Notes: generated from the letters alone by a model not told the origin. Shown: positions 1 through 7,176, counted from the stretch's first letter. The stretch is 17,111 nt of DNA from CAWHPS01 sp963831235 (GCA_963831235.1 CAWHPS010000051.1:1-17111), one strand, 5' to 3'. Numbers and translations are program-made.

Positions 1-414
1 TAGAATCAATGGCTCTTCCTTTGCAATTTCAGGAGTGCTTTTTGCAATCACAGTCTCTTCTTTTATGGCTTTAGCGATACTTTTTGCAACCGCATTATCT
101 TGTTGGGGGAAAGGACTATTAGTACTATGGCCACCTCGCTTCTGATTACGATTCCTCTGAAGCTGTCGATTACGCTCCGCATATATTTGATGCGATAAAC
201 GGTATTGCTTCCAGTAATCAGGATTATTCATACGCCATTCTTTTTGCGCAGACACCTGGTTCATCTTATAATCAGTATCCGTAGAAAGCTTTTCCTTTTG
301 CCAATGTGCTTTACGTTTCTTCTGGCATGCTGTCTCAGGACAATACGTTTGTTCCTTGACTTGTGGACTCGGTTCAAAAGATTTACTGCATGCAACACAT
401 GTTTTTACCACCAT
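1..414 (-). CDS. Small C4 zinc-finger-like basic protein, 3' end cut off by the window
   Basis: An open frame runs from an ATG at 414 to the window edge (138 codons, no stop), so the C-terminus is missing. The N-terminus has four cysteines in the pattern C-x2-C ... C-x4-C (C6, C9, C25, C30), which suggests a small zinc-binding knuckle. A lysine/arginine-rich middle follows, with the motif NNPDYWKQYR near residues 63-72, and then an alanine/lysine/glutamate-rich low-complexity tail. Small cysteine-knuckle proteins carrying an NPDYW motif are, as I recall, frequent in accessory regions of Desulfobacterota; no function is known to me. GGAGGGA (421-415) touches the ATG, so the GTG one codon later (411) is better spaced from it and may be the true start. 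DNA binding is only a guess from charge and the cysteines. Confidence 0.6.
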   Translation of the reverse strand, partial: MVVKTCVACSKSFEPSPQVKEQTYCPETACQKKRKAHWQKEKLSTDTDYKMNQVSAQKEWRMNNPDYWKQYRLSHQIYAERNRQLQRNRNQKRGGHSTNSPFPQQDNAVAKSIAKAIKEETVIAKSTPEIAKEEPLIL

Positions 415-532
415 TCCCTCCAGTTATTAAACTAAAGAGAAAATCAGATTCAGGATAAACACATGGAAATAATTTTAAAATCTGTAATATTTTATATTGC
501 AGGACTATTTAAAATGCAGGGATGCTAATTTT

Positions 533-607
533 ATGGGGGGGGTAATTATGCCAGCAGAAGTAGTGGGTATTTATCTAAGCGCCAAAGGAATTACAGCATT
601 AACCTAG
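533..607 (+). CDS. Possible short leader ORF (24 codons) upstream of the 610 gene
   Basis: ATG codons at 533 and 548 are in the same frame and read to a TAG at 605-607, only 2 bases before the ATG of the next gene at 610. A run of eight G (535-542) lies between the two ATGs and could act as a ribosome-binding stretch for the ATG at 548, giving a 19-residue peptide. The tight spacing would allow translational coupling to the next gene, which has no Shine-Dalgarno of its own. It could equally be the true N-terminus of that gene separated by a frameshift, since G-runs are prone to indels. No homologue recognised; low confidence. Confidence 0.22.
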   Translation: MGGVIMPAEVVGIYLSAKGITALT

Positions 608-609
608 AA

Positions 610-1011
610 ATGGAGGTACTTGTAAATGGGAAGACTTCAGAATTGGAATCTAAGGCGGATCTTTTGTACGATCTTTGCCGCCGTATCGTTACCAAACAGC
701 GTTCAGCGTCGATTGATTCATTGCTTACTAATGAGCGGCCACCTGTTACCAATCAACCTTCAGTGAACAATATTCCGAGCCCACGTGCTAATAACAATGT
801 ATCTGATGTGGCGAGTCCCAAACAACAAAAATATTTATTCGCTTTGGGTCGCACCCGAAACCTTTACGGAAAAGCTATCCGCGACCTTGTATTTGACCGA
901 TACAAGAAACCAGTGGATGCAATTAGTCGCAGTGAAATTTCGGTTTTAATCGATGAGATGAAACAAGCAGCCTATGAGTTGTCCAACCGATTTTCCAACC
1001 CAGCACAATGA
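610..1011 (+). CDS. Small hypothetical protein with phage/mobile-element-type C-terminal domain
   Basis: 133 residues. The first 40 or so are predicted helical, followed by a proline/asparagine-rich linker (about 43-66). The last part (about 69-120) has the pattern SPKQQKYLFAL ... SRSEISVLIDEM. This matches a short helical domain often found at the C-terminus of phage and plasmid recombination or single-strand-binding proteins, typically written T-x2-Q-x3-I-x2-L ... S-x2-E-A-S-x-L-I. That assignment is by pattern, not alignment. No clear Shine-Dalgarno precedes ATG 610. The frame stays open upstream to a TAA at 526-528 without another ATG, so the start may be misplaced or coupled to the short ORF ending at 607. 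The neighbours (HTH protein, DUF3800 protein, zinc-knuckle protein) fit an accessory island. Confidence 0.55.
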   Translation: MEVLVNGKTSELESKADLLYDLCRRIVTKQRSASIDSLLTNERPPVTNQPSVNNIPSPRANNNVSDVASPKQQKYLFALGRTRNLYGKAIRDLVFDRYKKPVDAISRSEISVLIDEMKQAAYELSNRFSNPAQ

Positions 1012-1132
1012 GATATAGGCCGATCAAAACGCCCAACAACCTAATCGAAGAACCCGAAAGAAAGAACTGAACCGTGCAAAGTGCGGTTACGGCAACACCC
1101 ATGAAAAAGGATATGGGAGCTTTGAGCTTCAT
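923..1132 (-). CDS. Doubtful small two-helix membrane protein, antisense overlap with the 610 gene
   Basis: 69 residues with two hydrophobic stretches (about 7-27 and 31-50) ending in GWKIGW, as expected of a small inner-membrane protein with two transmembrane helices. A weak AGGG lies about 5 bases before the ATG. The last 29 codons lie antisense to the conserved end of the 610 gene, which is unusual. The hydrophobic part lies outside that overlap (1012-1132), so it is not simply a shadow of the other gene. It could be real, a truncated membrane gene, or chance. It stands 18 bases downstream of the HTH gene on the same strand, so it could be co-transcribed with it. Confidence 0.3.
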   Translation of the reverse strand: MKLKAPISFFMGVAVTALCTVQFFLSGSSIRLLGVLIGLYLIVLGWKIGWTTHRLLVSSHRLKPKFHCD

Positions 1133-1150
1133 ATTGTACCCTATTTCTTT

Positions 1151-1417
1151 TTATGAGTTCTTCTTTATAATCCTGTAAACCTGAGAAATAGACATACCGA
1201 GAGTTTTTGCTATTTCAATCCCTGTTTTACCTTTTTTGTATTGGCTGATTATCTTCTCATTCCGTTCTTTGTTCTTTGCCAAATTCGCTTTAATCCCATA
1301 TTTCTCTCGAAGCTGATGTATCGCCTGACGGCTAACACCGAATTTCTGACCAATGGCAGTATCGGTCTTAAGTGTTGACTGAAGTTTGATAAGTTGTTCT
1401 TTGTTTACTTTTGCCAT
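1151..1417 (-). CDS. Small tandem helix-turn-helix DNA-binding protein
   Basis: 88 residues, almost all accounted for by two helix-turn-helix units. The first is at about 18-42 (TAIGQKFGVSRQAIHQL); the second is at about 64-86 (TGIEIAKTLGMSISQVYRI). Each has the alanine/glycine turn and the S-x2-x-[IV] recognition-helix pattern of Trp-repressor/resolvase-like HTHs. A good Shine-Dalgarno, AGGAGG, lies 9-10 bases before the ATG. The AT-rich upstream stretch contains a TATAAT on the minus strand (1489-1484), but I see no convincing -35. A DNA-binding regulator or transposase-accessory role is likely; its target is unknown. It may regulate the surrounding accessory genes. Confidence 0.78.
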   Translation of the reverse strand: MAKVNKEQLIKLQSTLKTDTAIGQKFGVSRQAIHQLREKYGIKANLAKNKERNEKIISQYKKGKTGIEIAKTLGMSISQVYRIIKKNS

Positions 1418-1512
1418 GATGGGGCTCCTCCTTTTTTGTTAGGTTAAATTTATTTATTGCTTTTTCGCGTTATTTTAACTATTATTATAACGGACTGGGA
1501 ATTCTCGGTCGG

Positions 1513-1550
1513 TGGACAGTTCTGGAAACGGAGCTGTCCATTTTTGTTTT
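1513..1550 (+). terminator. Hairpin followed by T-rich run, possible plus-strand terminator
   Basis: TGGACAG (1513-1519) and CTGTCCA (1534-1540) form a 7-bp stem with a 14-base loop, followed by TTTTTGTTTT. The T-run is on the plus strand, but the nearest plus-strand gene ends at 1011 and the flanking genes are on the minus strand. It may insulate the island, act on the transcript of the minus gene ending at 1561 as a simple 3' hairpin, or be part of a decayed mobile-element end. Confidence 0.33.
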
Positions 1551-1560
1551 AGGGTAAGAA

Positions 1561-2298
1561 CTACCATTCTTCCACGCCATTTTGCCGATATATTTTTCCC
1601 TTAAGAATATCAAAGGCCCTATTTGGTTGGTCAGGTTTTAAAATATGTCGGGCACATGGGTATGCAACCAAATCCGCCATTTGGAGTCCTGCAATATTGG
1701 CCCGCTTATCCCAAAAGACCAATGAACAATCAAGCTTTTTCATGAGTTCAATTTTAACATGGTCGGAGCCGCATGACATGAGCTTATAAAAGGCTTTTTC
1801 CAAGTCTGAATCTTCCCGCCTTCCTCGGGATTCTGCAATAAGAGGCAATTCCGCTTCCTGGTTCGTTTCAAGAAAACTGAAAACTTGTTCAAGCGTAAAT
1901 TCAAGAGCAAGATCGTAAGGGTTAGCCGCGTCTTTCCCAAAAGCGGCAACATGCTTATTCTTGTCTATCCAGGACAAACAAATCTGATAAGGTGTTTCTT
2001 CCATCAGAGTGTTCAGTGATGCCATAAATTCCGAACGCATATTGGAATTAAGCAGGAAATTAAAAGCCCCCTCAGCCTTGCGTATATGCCGACTATGAAG
2101 ATTTATCCCCTCATGGTTCCAGTATCGAAGTTTCAACGCGGTCATAGACGGAATGAGCACATTCTTATAAGCATCCCTTGTCATTATTACAAGCGAAAGG
2201 ACGAATATTGGAAAGTCGGCATCAATCTCGTTTATCGAGTGATCCCCACACTCATCCAGAAAGGCAATATATTTTGATTTACCACCAATGTTTTTCAT
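1561..2298 (-). CDS. DUF3800 domain protein
   Basis: 245 residues from the ATG at 2298. The N-terminus reads YIAFLDECGDHS (10-21), the hallmark D-E-[SC]-G-D motif of the DUF3800 family, followed by a hydrophobic beta strand (FPIFVLSLVIM). Near the C-terminus is GLQMADLVAY (about 204-213), with D209 matching the family's second conserved acidic site and D197 (VFWDK) another candidate. The family is thought to have an RNase H-like fold and is common in phage and defence islands; no biochemical role is established to my knowledge. The frame stays open to an ATG at 2418, adding 40 residues, but those do not look like the family and have no Shine-Dalgarno, so I prefer 2298. The usual DESGD is DECGD here. 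Other family members also vary at this place, so activity is not excluded. Confidence 0.8.
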   Translation of the reverse strand: MKNIGGKSKYIAFLDECGDHSINEIDADFPIFVLSLVIMTRDAYKNVLIPSMTALKLRYWNHEGINLHSRHIRKAEGAFNFLLNSNMRSEFMASLNTLMEETPYQICLSWIDKNKHVAAFGKDAANPYDLALEFTLEQVFSFLETNQEAELPLIAESRGRREDSDLEKAFYKLMSCGSDHVKIELMKKLDCSLVFWDKRANIAGLQMADLVAYPCARHILKPDQPNRAFDILKGKIYRQNGVEEW

Positions 2299-2418
2299 TT
2301 GCCTATAAAAATAACCGTATCCCTCTCTTGAGATCAAGACTGTGACTAAGTTTTCAGAATAGCCATCGAAACAAAAAGACGGCTGGGCGGGATAAATTCT
2401 AGAAAACCCCATTGGCAT

Positions 2419-2638
2419 CCATGACTGTCCAGGTTAAGTTTTTGTTTTTAAGTGTGATGACGGAGCCAGAAATGGTACCGCTCCAAAACCCTATCCCAGG
2501 CCGTCTCTGGCTCTGGCACTAACAATACGAATACAAACAGTTCCGCCACCTCCGTGTGGCGGGTTTGATAAGTAGCGCTTATAAGGATAGGGGATGGGTT
2601 TCCATGTGAATTTTTGTTACGGGATAATTTAAAATAAT
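2419..2638. repeat. Non-coding gap with two inverted repeats
   Basis: No convincing gene lies between the long form of the DUF3800 frame and the helicase promoter. Two inverted repeats stand out. GAGCCAGA (2463-2470) pairs with TCTGGCTC (2506-2513) across a 35-base loop. CCGCCAC (2543-2549) pairs with GTGGCGG (2556-2562) across a 6-base loop. Neither is followed by a T-run on either strand, so they do not look like ordinary terminators. They may be remnants of a mobile element or REP-like units; their origin is unclear. Confidence 0.4.
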
Positions 2639-2667
2639 TTGCAATGGCTTATTGATAGGTGTATATT
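2639..2667 (+). promoter_or_regulatory. Predicted sigma70 promoter of the UvrD-like helicase gene
   Basis: TTGCAA (2639-2644) and TATATT (2662-2667) are separated by 17 bases, a good sigma70 fit (4/6 and 5/6). Transcription would start near 2674, only a few bases before the ATG at 2678, giving an almost leaderless mRNA. That would explain why no Shine-Dalgarno precedes the ATG. Confidence 0.42.
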
Positions 2668-2674
2668 TTACACC
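2658..2674. promoter_or_regulatory. Inverted repeat over the -10 box, candidate operator
   Basis: GGTGTATATTTTACACC has 6-bp arms (GGTGTA / TACACC) around a 5-base centre and fully covers the predicted -10 box. A repressor bound here would block the helicase promoter. No regulator can be assigned; the tandem-HTH protein at 1151-1417 is one candidate by proximity only. Confidence 0.33.
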
Positions 2675-2677
2675 AAT

Positions 2678-4760
2678 ATGGCAAAAGATTTTCCTGATGA
2701 ACTTAATGCTGGGCAGAAACAGGCAGTGGAATATGGTATCCTGGAAGGTGGCAGGCCTGGTGGGCCGTCTGCTTATTATTGCCGGGGCGGGAACAGGTAA
2801 AACCAATACCCTCGCGCATAGAACAGCTCATCTAATTTGTTCCGGTGCTGACCCAAGGCGTATCCTGCTTTTGACATTTACAAGAAGGGCTGCTGATGAA
2901 ATGATTAGGCGGTCTGACAGGATATTGGCCAGGGCCAGGGCTGAAAAAAAGGCTGACGACAAACTTGCAGGAAAAATCACATGGGCGGGTACGTTTCATG
3001 CAATTGCCAACAGGCTACTTCGGATACATGCAACAGACATAGGGCTTGACCCGTCATTTACGGTATTGGACAGATCAGATTCAGAAGACCTGATGAATAA
3101 AATCCGTAACGACATCGGGTTTGCAAAAAAGGACAAGCGGTTTCCCAAAAAGGGAACATGCCTTGCAATTTATTCCCACGCAATAAATACCCAACAGCCA
3201 ATCGAACAATCTTTGGAAACAGACTTTCCCTGGTGCAAGGAATGGGCCAATGACTTAAAAATATTATTTGGGAAGTACACATCTGAAAAACGACGGCTAA
3301 ATATACTTGATTATGATGATCTGCTTCTCTATTGGTTTTATATGATGAACGAACCCGCAATTGCTTCAGCAATAGGAAGCAGGTTTGATCATGTTCTGGT
3401 TGATGAATATCAGGATACCAATATCCTGCAAGCCCAGGTTTTACTTAAAATGAAGCCTGATGGAAAGGGCATGGCCGTTGTCGGCGATGATGCGCAATCC
3501 ATTTATTCGTTTCGAGCAGCATCAGTACGGAATATTCTGGATTTTCCAGGCCAATATTCGCCCAAAGCCAAGGTCATTACACTGGAGCAGAATTATCGCT
3601 CCACCCAGCCCATTCTTGATTCCTGTAACGCGGTCATTGCCCAGGCTGCGCACAGGTTTACAAAGAGCCTGCGATCTTGCCGAACATCAGCTGAAAAGCC
3701 GCACTTTATTCTTGCCGAAGATGAGTCGTTTCAGGTGGAGTATATTGTCAAGAATATATTGCAGTACCGCGAAGCAGGTATTGATCTTAAAAAACAGGCT
3801 GTTCTTTTTCGCGCAGCGCATCATAGTGCGGAACTTGAGGTTGAGCTTGCCCGAAAAAACATTCCTTTTGTGAAATACGGCGGCCTTAAATTCCTTGAAG
3901 CAGCCCATGTGAAAGACCTTATCTGCATCCTGCGGTGTGCCGAAAACCCCCGCGATTCTGTGGCTTTGTTCAGGGTGCTTCAATTCCTTGAAGGGTTTGG
4001 GCCCTCTCATGCAACGCAAGCAATCGAATGGCTGGAGCATCACAAGTGGGATTACGCTGCATGGCAAGCATTCAAGGCCCCACCTGCAGCTGCAACGGAA
4101 TGGCCCGGATTATGTCATCTGCTTCATACCCTAAGAAATGCGGAATGGGCGGGGCAGGTGGGGTTGGTGCGTAAATGGTACACCCCGCATCTGTACCGTA
4201 TTTATGATTCGCCAGATATAAGAGAAAAGGATGTGGAACAACTGGAACAACTGTCAACGGGTTTCAAGAACCGCGAGAGCTTTTTATCTGATATTACACT
4301 TGACCCGCCGGAAGTCGTGGGTAATGAGGCGGGGGTGCCGTTACTCGACGAGGATTATGTAATATTATCAACAATCCACTCGGCAAAGGGGCAGGAGTGG
4401 AATGTGGTCTATGTCCTGAACCTGGCTGATGGTTGGATACCATCTGACATGGCAACAGGACGCCCTGAACAGGTCGAGGAAGAGCGGCGTTTGCTTTATG
4501 TGGCAATGACCAGGGCCAAAGAGCACCTGCACCTTATACAGCCGCAGCGTTTTTATACCCATAATTTCAAACATCGTCGTGGTGATGGGCACATTTATTC
4601 CGTTACTTCAAGGTTTATTACGGATTCGGTCATGAAAAATGTTAATCAGGTTTTTCATGGTAGGTGCAGGGAGGAAGATCGTGCTGCAGGGCCGGTTGCC
4701 TCCGTTGATGTTAAATCAAAAATAATGGCTGCCTGGGCAACTACTATGCAAGATGCTTGA
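2678..4760 (+). CDS. UvrD/PcrA-family superfamily-1 DNA helicase with an apparent frameshift at codon 31
   Basis: ATP-driven 3'-5' DNA helicase of the UvrD/Rep/PcrA type, acting in repair or replication restart. Helicase motifs follow in order (numbered on a corrected 693-residue protein): Walker A GAGTGKT (36-42), motif II DEYQDT (242-247), motif III VGDDAQSIYSFR (about 269-280), motif IV LEQNYRS (302-308), motif V STIHSAKGQEW (coded near 4368-4400) and motif VI YVAMTRAKEHL (near 4498-4530). The long frame, open from a TTG at 2652, begins with a nonsensical stretch. The ATG at 2678 opens a second frame reading MAKDFPDELNAGQKQAVEYG and on to GGP at 2767, the expected Q-motif region. Removing T2768 joins the two frames exactly into GGP-LLIIAGAGTGKT. 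So the gene is either truly frameshifted, decoded with a shift, or carries a sequencing error. An NlpC/P60 gene follows after 55 bases. Confidence 0.85.
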
Positions 4761-4815
4761 AGGTATCAGTTTTAGTGGAGATGGCATTTATTTATTATGT
4801 AAATTATAAAGGATT

Positions 4816-5334
4816 GTGAAAAAGCCATACTCAAATCCTTTATTGTCCGCTTTTGCGTGTATGTTTGTATTATTAAACATCACATGCACTCCGGTTGCCC
4901 GTTTTTCAACCGTAACTTCAGATTTTCAGCAACAGGACAAATCCAAAGCCTGGGTGCCAATCAATAAAAACAAGATACTGACAAGTGTGAATAAATTCAA
5001 GGGCATTCCATACAAGTGGGGCGGAGAAAACAGGAATGGTATGGATTGTTCCGGATTGGTCAAGAGCGTGTTCTATGATTTGGAGCGAGTGGAACTTCCT
5101 CATAAGGCCTCGGAGCAGTCAAGGTATGGGGTGATGGTCTCAAAGAACGCGCTTAAATGCGGGGACATTGTTTTTTTCAAGGTGCAGGGGCTTTTTATTG
5201 ATCATGTGGGGATTTACCTTGGCGATGGAACATTTGTCCATGCAAGCGCAATTACAGGGGTTACGGTCACGCCCCTTGATGATTACTATTATAAAGAACG
5301 TTATGCATTTGCAAAAAGATTATATTATGAATAA
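4816..5334 (+). CDS. NlpC/P60 family cell-wall peptidase (secreted or membrane-anchored)
   Basis: 172 residues from a GTG start; AAAGGA lies just 2 bases before it, which is close. The N-terminus is a signal sequence: positive KK, hydrophobic stretch about 9-22, then ITC at 22-24. C24 might be lipidated, but the preceding residues N-I-T do not fit a classical lipobox, so a plain signal peptide or a membrane anchor is also possible. The NlpC/P60 catalytic domain follows: GIPYKWGG (63-70), catalytic C78 in MDCSGLV, catalytic H130 in DHVGIYLG and third polar residue H142 in VHAS. Family members cut gamma-D-glutamyl-diaminopimelate or related bonds in peptidoglycan stem peptides. The size matches single-domain Spr/NlpC-type lipoproteins. 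It probably shares a transcript with the helicase and pheA. Confidence 0.88.
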   Translation: MKKPYSNPLLSAFACMFVLLNITCTPVARFSTVTSDFQQQDKSKAWVPINKNKILTSVNKFKGIPYKWGGENRNGMDCSGLVKSVFYDLERVELPHKASEQSRYGVMVSKNALKCGDIVFFKVQGLFIDHVGIYLGDGTFVHASAITGVTVTPLDDYYYKERYAFAKRLYYE

Positions 5335-5355
5335 AATTAAAGGTTGGATGGTAGC

Positions 5356-6186
5356 ATGAAAAAAATTGCATTCCAGGGAACAGATGGGGCATATAGCGAG
5401 CAGGCGGCGCTGAAATACTTTGGCGACAAGGCCGAGCTTGTTGCTTTTGAACATTTTGAGGATGTATTCAAGGCCGTGATTTCAGGTTGTTCTCGTTATG
5501 GTATTGTGCCAATCGAAAATTCTCTGGCTGGCAGCATACATCAGAACTATGATTTACTGCTTAAATACCATGTATGGATCTGCGGCGAAATAAAGCTTAG
5601 AATAAGGCATAATCTGATTGTGAACCCTGGAGTAAAAGAATCACAACTGAAAAGGGTTTATTCAATCCTTCCAGCCCTTAATCAGTGCCAGAGTTTTCTG
5701 TCAAGCTTGAAAGGGGTGGAGCAGGTACCTTTTTCCAATACTGCTGCGGCAGTAAAGATGATACGAGACAAGAAGCTCATGGATGCCGGAGCAATAGGAA
5801 GCAGTGTTGCGGCTGAAAAATTCAGCATGAAGATATTAAACTCATCAATAGAAGATAACGAGAAAAATTATACAAGGTTTGTGATTCTAACAAAGAAACC
5901 GGTCAAGCCTTCAGGTAAATGCAAGACCTCGCTTGTATTTGCACTAAAGAATGTGCCAGGGGCATTATGGAAAAGTCTTTCTGTTTTTGCAATCCAGGAC
6001 CTTGACTTGTACAAGATCGAATCAAGGCCCATTCCAGGCAGTCCCTGGCAGTATATTTTTTATCTTGATCTGAGCGGGGATATTTTTCACCAAAGCATAA
6101 AGCGTGCTGTTGATCATCTAAGCGAGATTACAACTTATATCAAGGTTCTTGGATCTTATCCGGCTGGAAAAGAAATCGTACCGTAA
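5356..6186 (+). CDS. pheA: Prephenate dehydratase (monofunctional, with ACT domain)
   Basis: Converts prephenate to phenylpyruvate, the committed step to phenylalanine, in the cytoplasm. 276 residues from ATG 5356. The frame extends 4 codons to a TTG, but MKKIAFQGTDGAYSE is the normal family start, and GGATGG lies 4 bases upstream. The catalytic domain has VPIENSLAGSI (51-61) and the T-R-F motif (173-175). The C-terminal ACT domain has NVPGALW (199-205) and ESRP (222-225), the phenylalanine-binding motifs, so feedback inhibition is expected. No chorismate mutase domain is fused, unlike the enterobacterial P-protein. Oddity: the family motif usually written SHPQALxQC reads SILPALNQC (103-111), losing the His-Pro pair. 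The gene starts 21 bases after the NlpC gene and is probably in its operon. Confidence 0.92.
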   Translation: MKKIAFQGTDGAYSEQAALKYFGDKAELVAFEHFEDVFKAVISGCSRYGIVPIENSLAGSIHQNYDLLLKYHVWICGEIKLRIRHNLIVNPGVKESQLKRVYSILPALNQCQSFLSSLKGVEQVPFSNTAAAVKMIRDKKLMDAGAIGSSVAAEKFSMKILNSSIEDNEKNYTRFVILTKKPVKPSGKCKTSLVFALKNVPGALWKSLSVFAIQDLDLYKIESRPIPGSPWQYIFYLDLSGDIFHQSIKRAVDHLSEITTYIKVLGSYPAGKEIVP

Positions 6187-6191
6187 TAATT

Positions 6192-6317
6192 TCAAATAGG
6201 TGTTTCTAAATGAAATAGTCGAGGTATATCTTTCCAGGGATTGATCAATTCTGCACCATTTTTTAATTCTAGTTTAACTTGTTCGCTGGATTTTAATTCA
6301 TCATAATATCTTATGTT
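6192..6317 (-). pseudogene. Decayed small protein fragment (41 codons)
   Basis: Between pheA and the small plus ORF, the minus strand has an open frame without a start codon that reads like real protein: RYYDELKSSEQVKLELKNG, then a segment containing NPWKDIPRLFH, ending at a TGA (6194-6192). An ATG at 6324-6322 is one frame off. Removing one base (the C in ATGAAACATAAG) would restore a start MKIRYYDEL. This suggests a small gene inactivated by a single-base insertion, or simply a remnant. No family recognised. Confidence 0.28.
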
Positions 6318-6407
6318 TCATACCATTACAGTATTGTTGATACGTTATTGTTTAGGCGGGCTTAAGTTTTGCTTAACTTTATTAAGTTATAAATAGGGAG
6401 AAAAAAA

Positions 6408-6497
6408 ATGAGCTGCATAAATAAGATTAAAAAAGTTTTTAAAAATGTTCAGAACGAAATTCTGGATGTTTTACTCGTGCCTTTCTGGAACAGATAA
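6408..6497 (+). CDS. Possible small protein of 29 residues
   Basis: ATG 6408 to TAA 6497, preceded by TAGGGAG about 8 bases upstream. The peptide begins MSCINKIKKVFKNVQNEI and then turns hydrophobic (LDVLLVPFW), giving a short amphipathic, basic helix that could lie on a membrane. An inverted repeat, TAACTT-tatt-AAGTTA (6374-6389), sits in the AT-rich upstream stretch and could be an operator or part of a promoter. The ORF ends 8 bases before the convergent rpe stop. It could be chance in AT-rich DNA, but the spacing of the Shine-Dalgarno is good. No homologue recognised. Confidence 0.4.
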   Translation: MSCINKIKKVFKNVQNEILDVLLVPFWNR

Positions 6498-6505
6498 AGC
6501 CGGAA

Positions 6506-7162
6506 TCAATTAGAACAGATTGCTCTTAAGGCTTTTATATTGTCCGTTATAGTGCCTTTTCCGAAAATAGCATTACCTGCAACCATAACTTCTGCACCAG
6601 CATCATAAACAAGTTTTATCGTGTTAACTGAAACCCCTCCATCAACCTCAATTTCAAAATTATAGTTGTACTTGTTTTTAAGTTCACTGGCCCGCTTTAT
6701 TTTAGGCACCATATCAGGCATGAAAGATTGGGCGCCGAAGCCGGGGTTCACGGTCATGACTATTAGAAAATCAATCTCACCCAAATAATTCTCGATGGAT
6801 AAAAACGGTGTCCCGGGGTTTAATGTGAGACCAGCCCTTACCCCGAAACTGCGGATAAGTTTAAGTGTCTCGGATATTTTAGGGCAGGTTTCGATATGAA
6901 CGGTTAAAATGTCTGAACCAGCTTCGGCAAAACGGGGGATATATTTCTCGGGGTTTTCTATCATAAGGTGAGTGTCAAGCGGCTTTGTGGTGACTTTTTT
7001 AAGGGCCTTAACAACCAATGGGCCGATTGTGATGTTCGGCACAAAATGGCCATCCATGACATCAACATGAATATAATCAGCTCCAGCAGAATCGGCAGTC
7101 CTTACCTGTTCACCTAAGATCGAAAAATCAGCCGAAAGTATGGAAGGCGCAATTTTAATCAT
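6506..7162 (-). CDS. rpe: Ribulose-phosphate 3-epimerase
   Basis: Interconverts D-ribulose-5-phosphate and D-xylulose-5-phosphate in the pentose phosphate pathway. 218 residues, the usual length, a TIM barrel. The sequence has the family signatures MIKIAPSILSADF at the start and HVDVMDGHFVPN (32-43). Metal ligands H32, D34, H65 and D174 (in EVDGGV) are present, as are the phosphate-binding glycine segments near VNPGFGAQ (138-145). A GAGG Shine-Dalgarno lies about 6 bases before the ATG. It is divergent from gnd, whose product makes its substrate, and the two genes share the 104-base region between them. Confidence 0.96.
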   Translation of the reverse strand: MIKIAPSILSADFSILGEQVRTADSAGADYIHVDVMDGHFVPNITIGPLVVKALKKVTTKPLDTHLMIENPEKYIPRFAEAGSDILTVHIETCPKISETLKLIRSFGVRAGLTLNPGTPFLSIENYLGEIDFLIVMTVNPGFGAQSFMPDMVPKIKRASELKNKYNYNFEIEVDGGVSVNTIKLVYDAGAEVMVAGNAIFGKGTITDNIKALRAICSN

Positions 7163-7176
7163 TTAAATCCTCGTGA

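Noticed and set aside
205..435. Plus-strand ORF of 76 codons
   Set aside because: It is antisense to the cysteine-knuckle protein, whose cysteine motif and ribosome site support the minus strand.
2299..2418. Longer form of the DUF3800 protein starting at 2418
   Set aside because: The 40 extra residues do not resemble the family, whose members begin just before the DE[SC]GD motif, and no Shine-Dalgarno precedes 2418.
1513..2562. Inverted repeats around the DUF3800 gene as ends of an insertion sequence
   Set aside because: The hairpins differ in sequence, there is no transposase and no target duplication that I can see; recorded only as repeats.
2652..2768. Helicase N-terminus read in the body frame from TTG 2652
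   Set aside because: The text is not protein-like for the family, whereas the other frame from ATG 2678 gives a proper Q-motif region.
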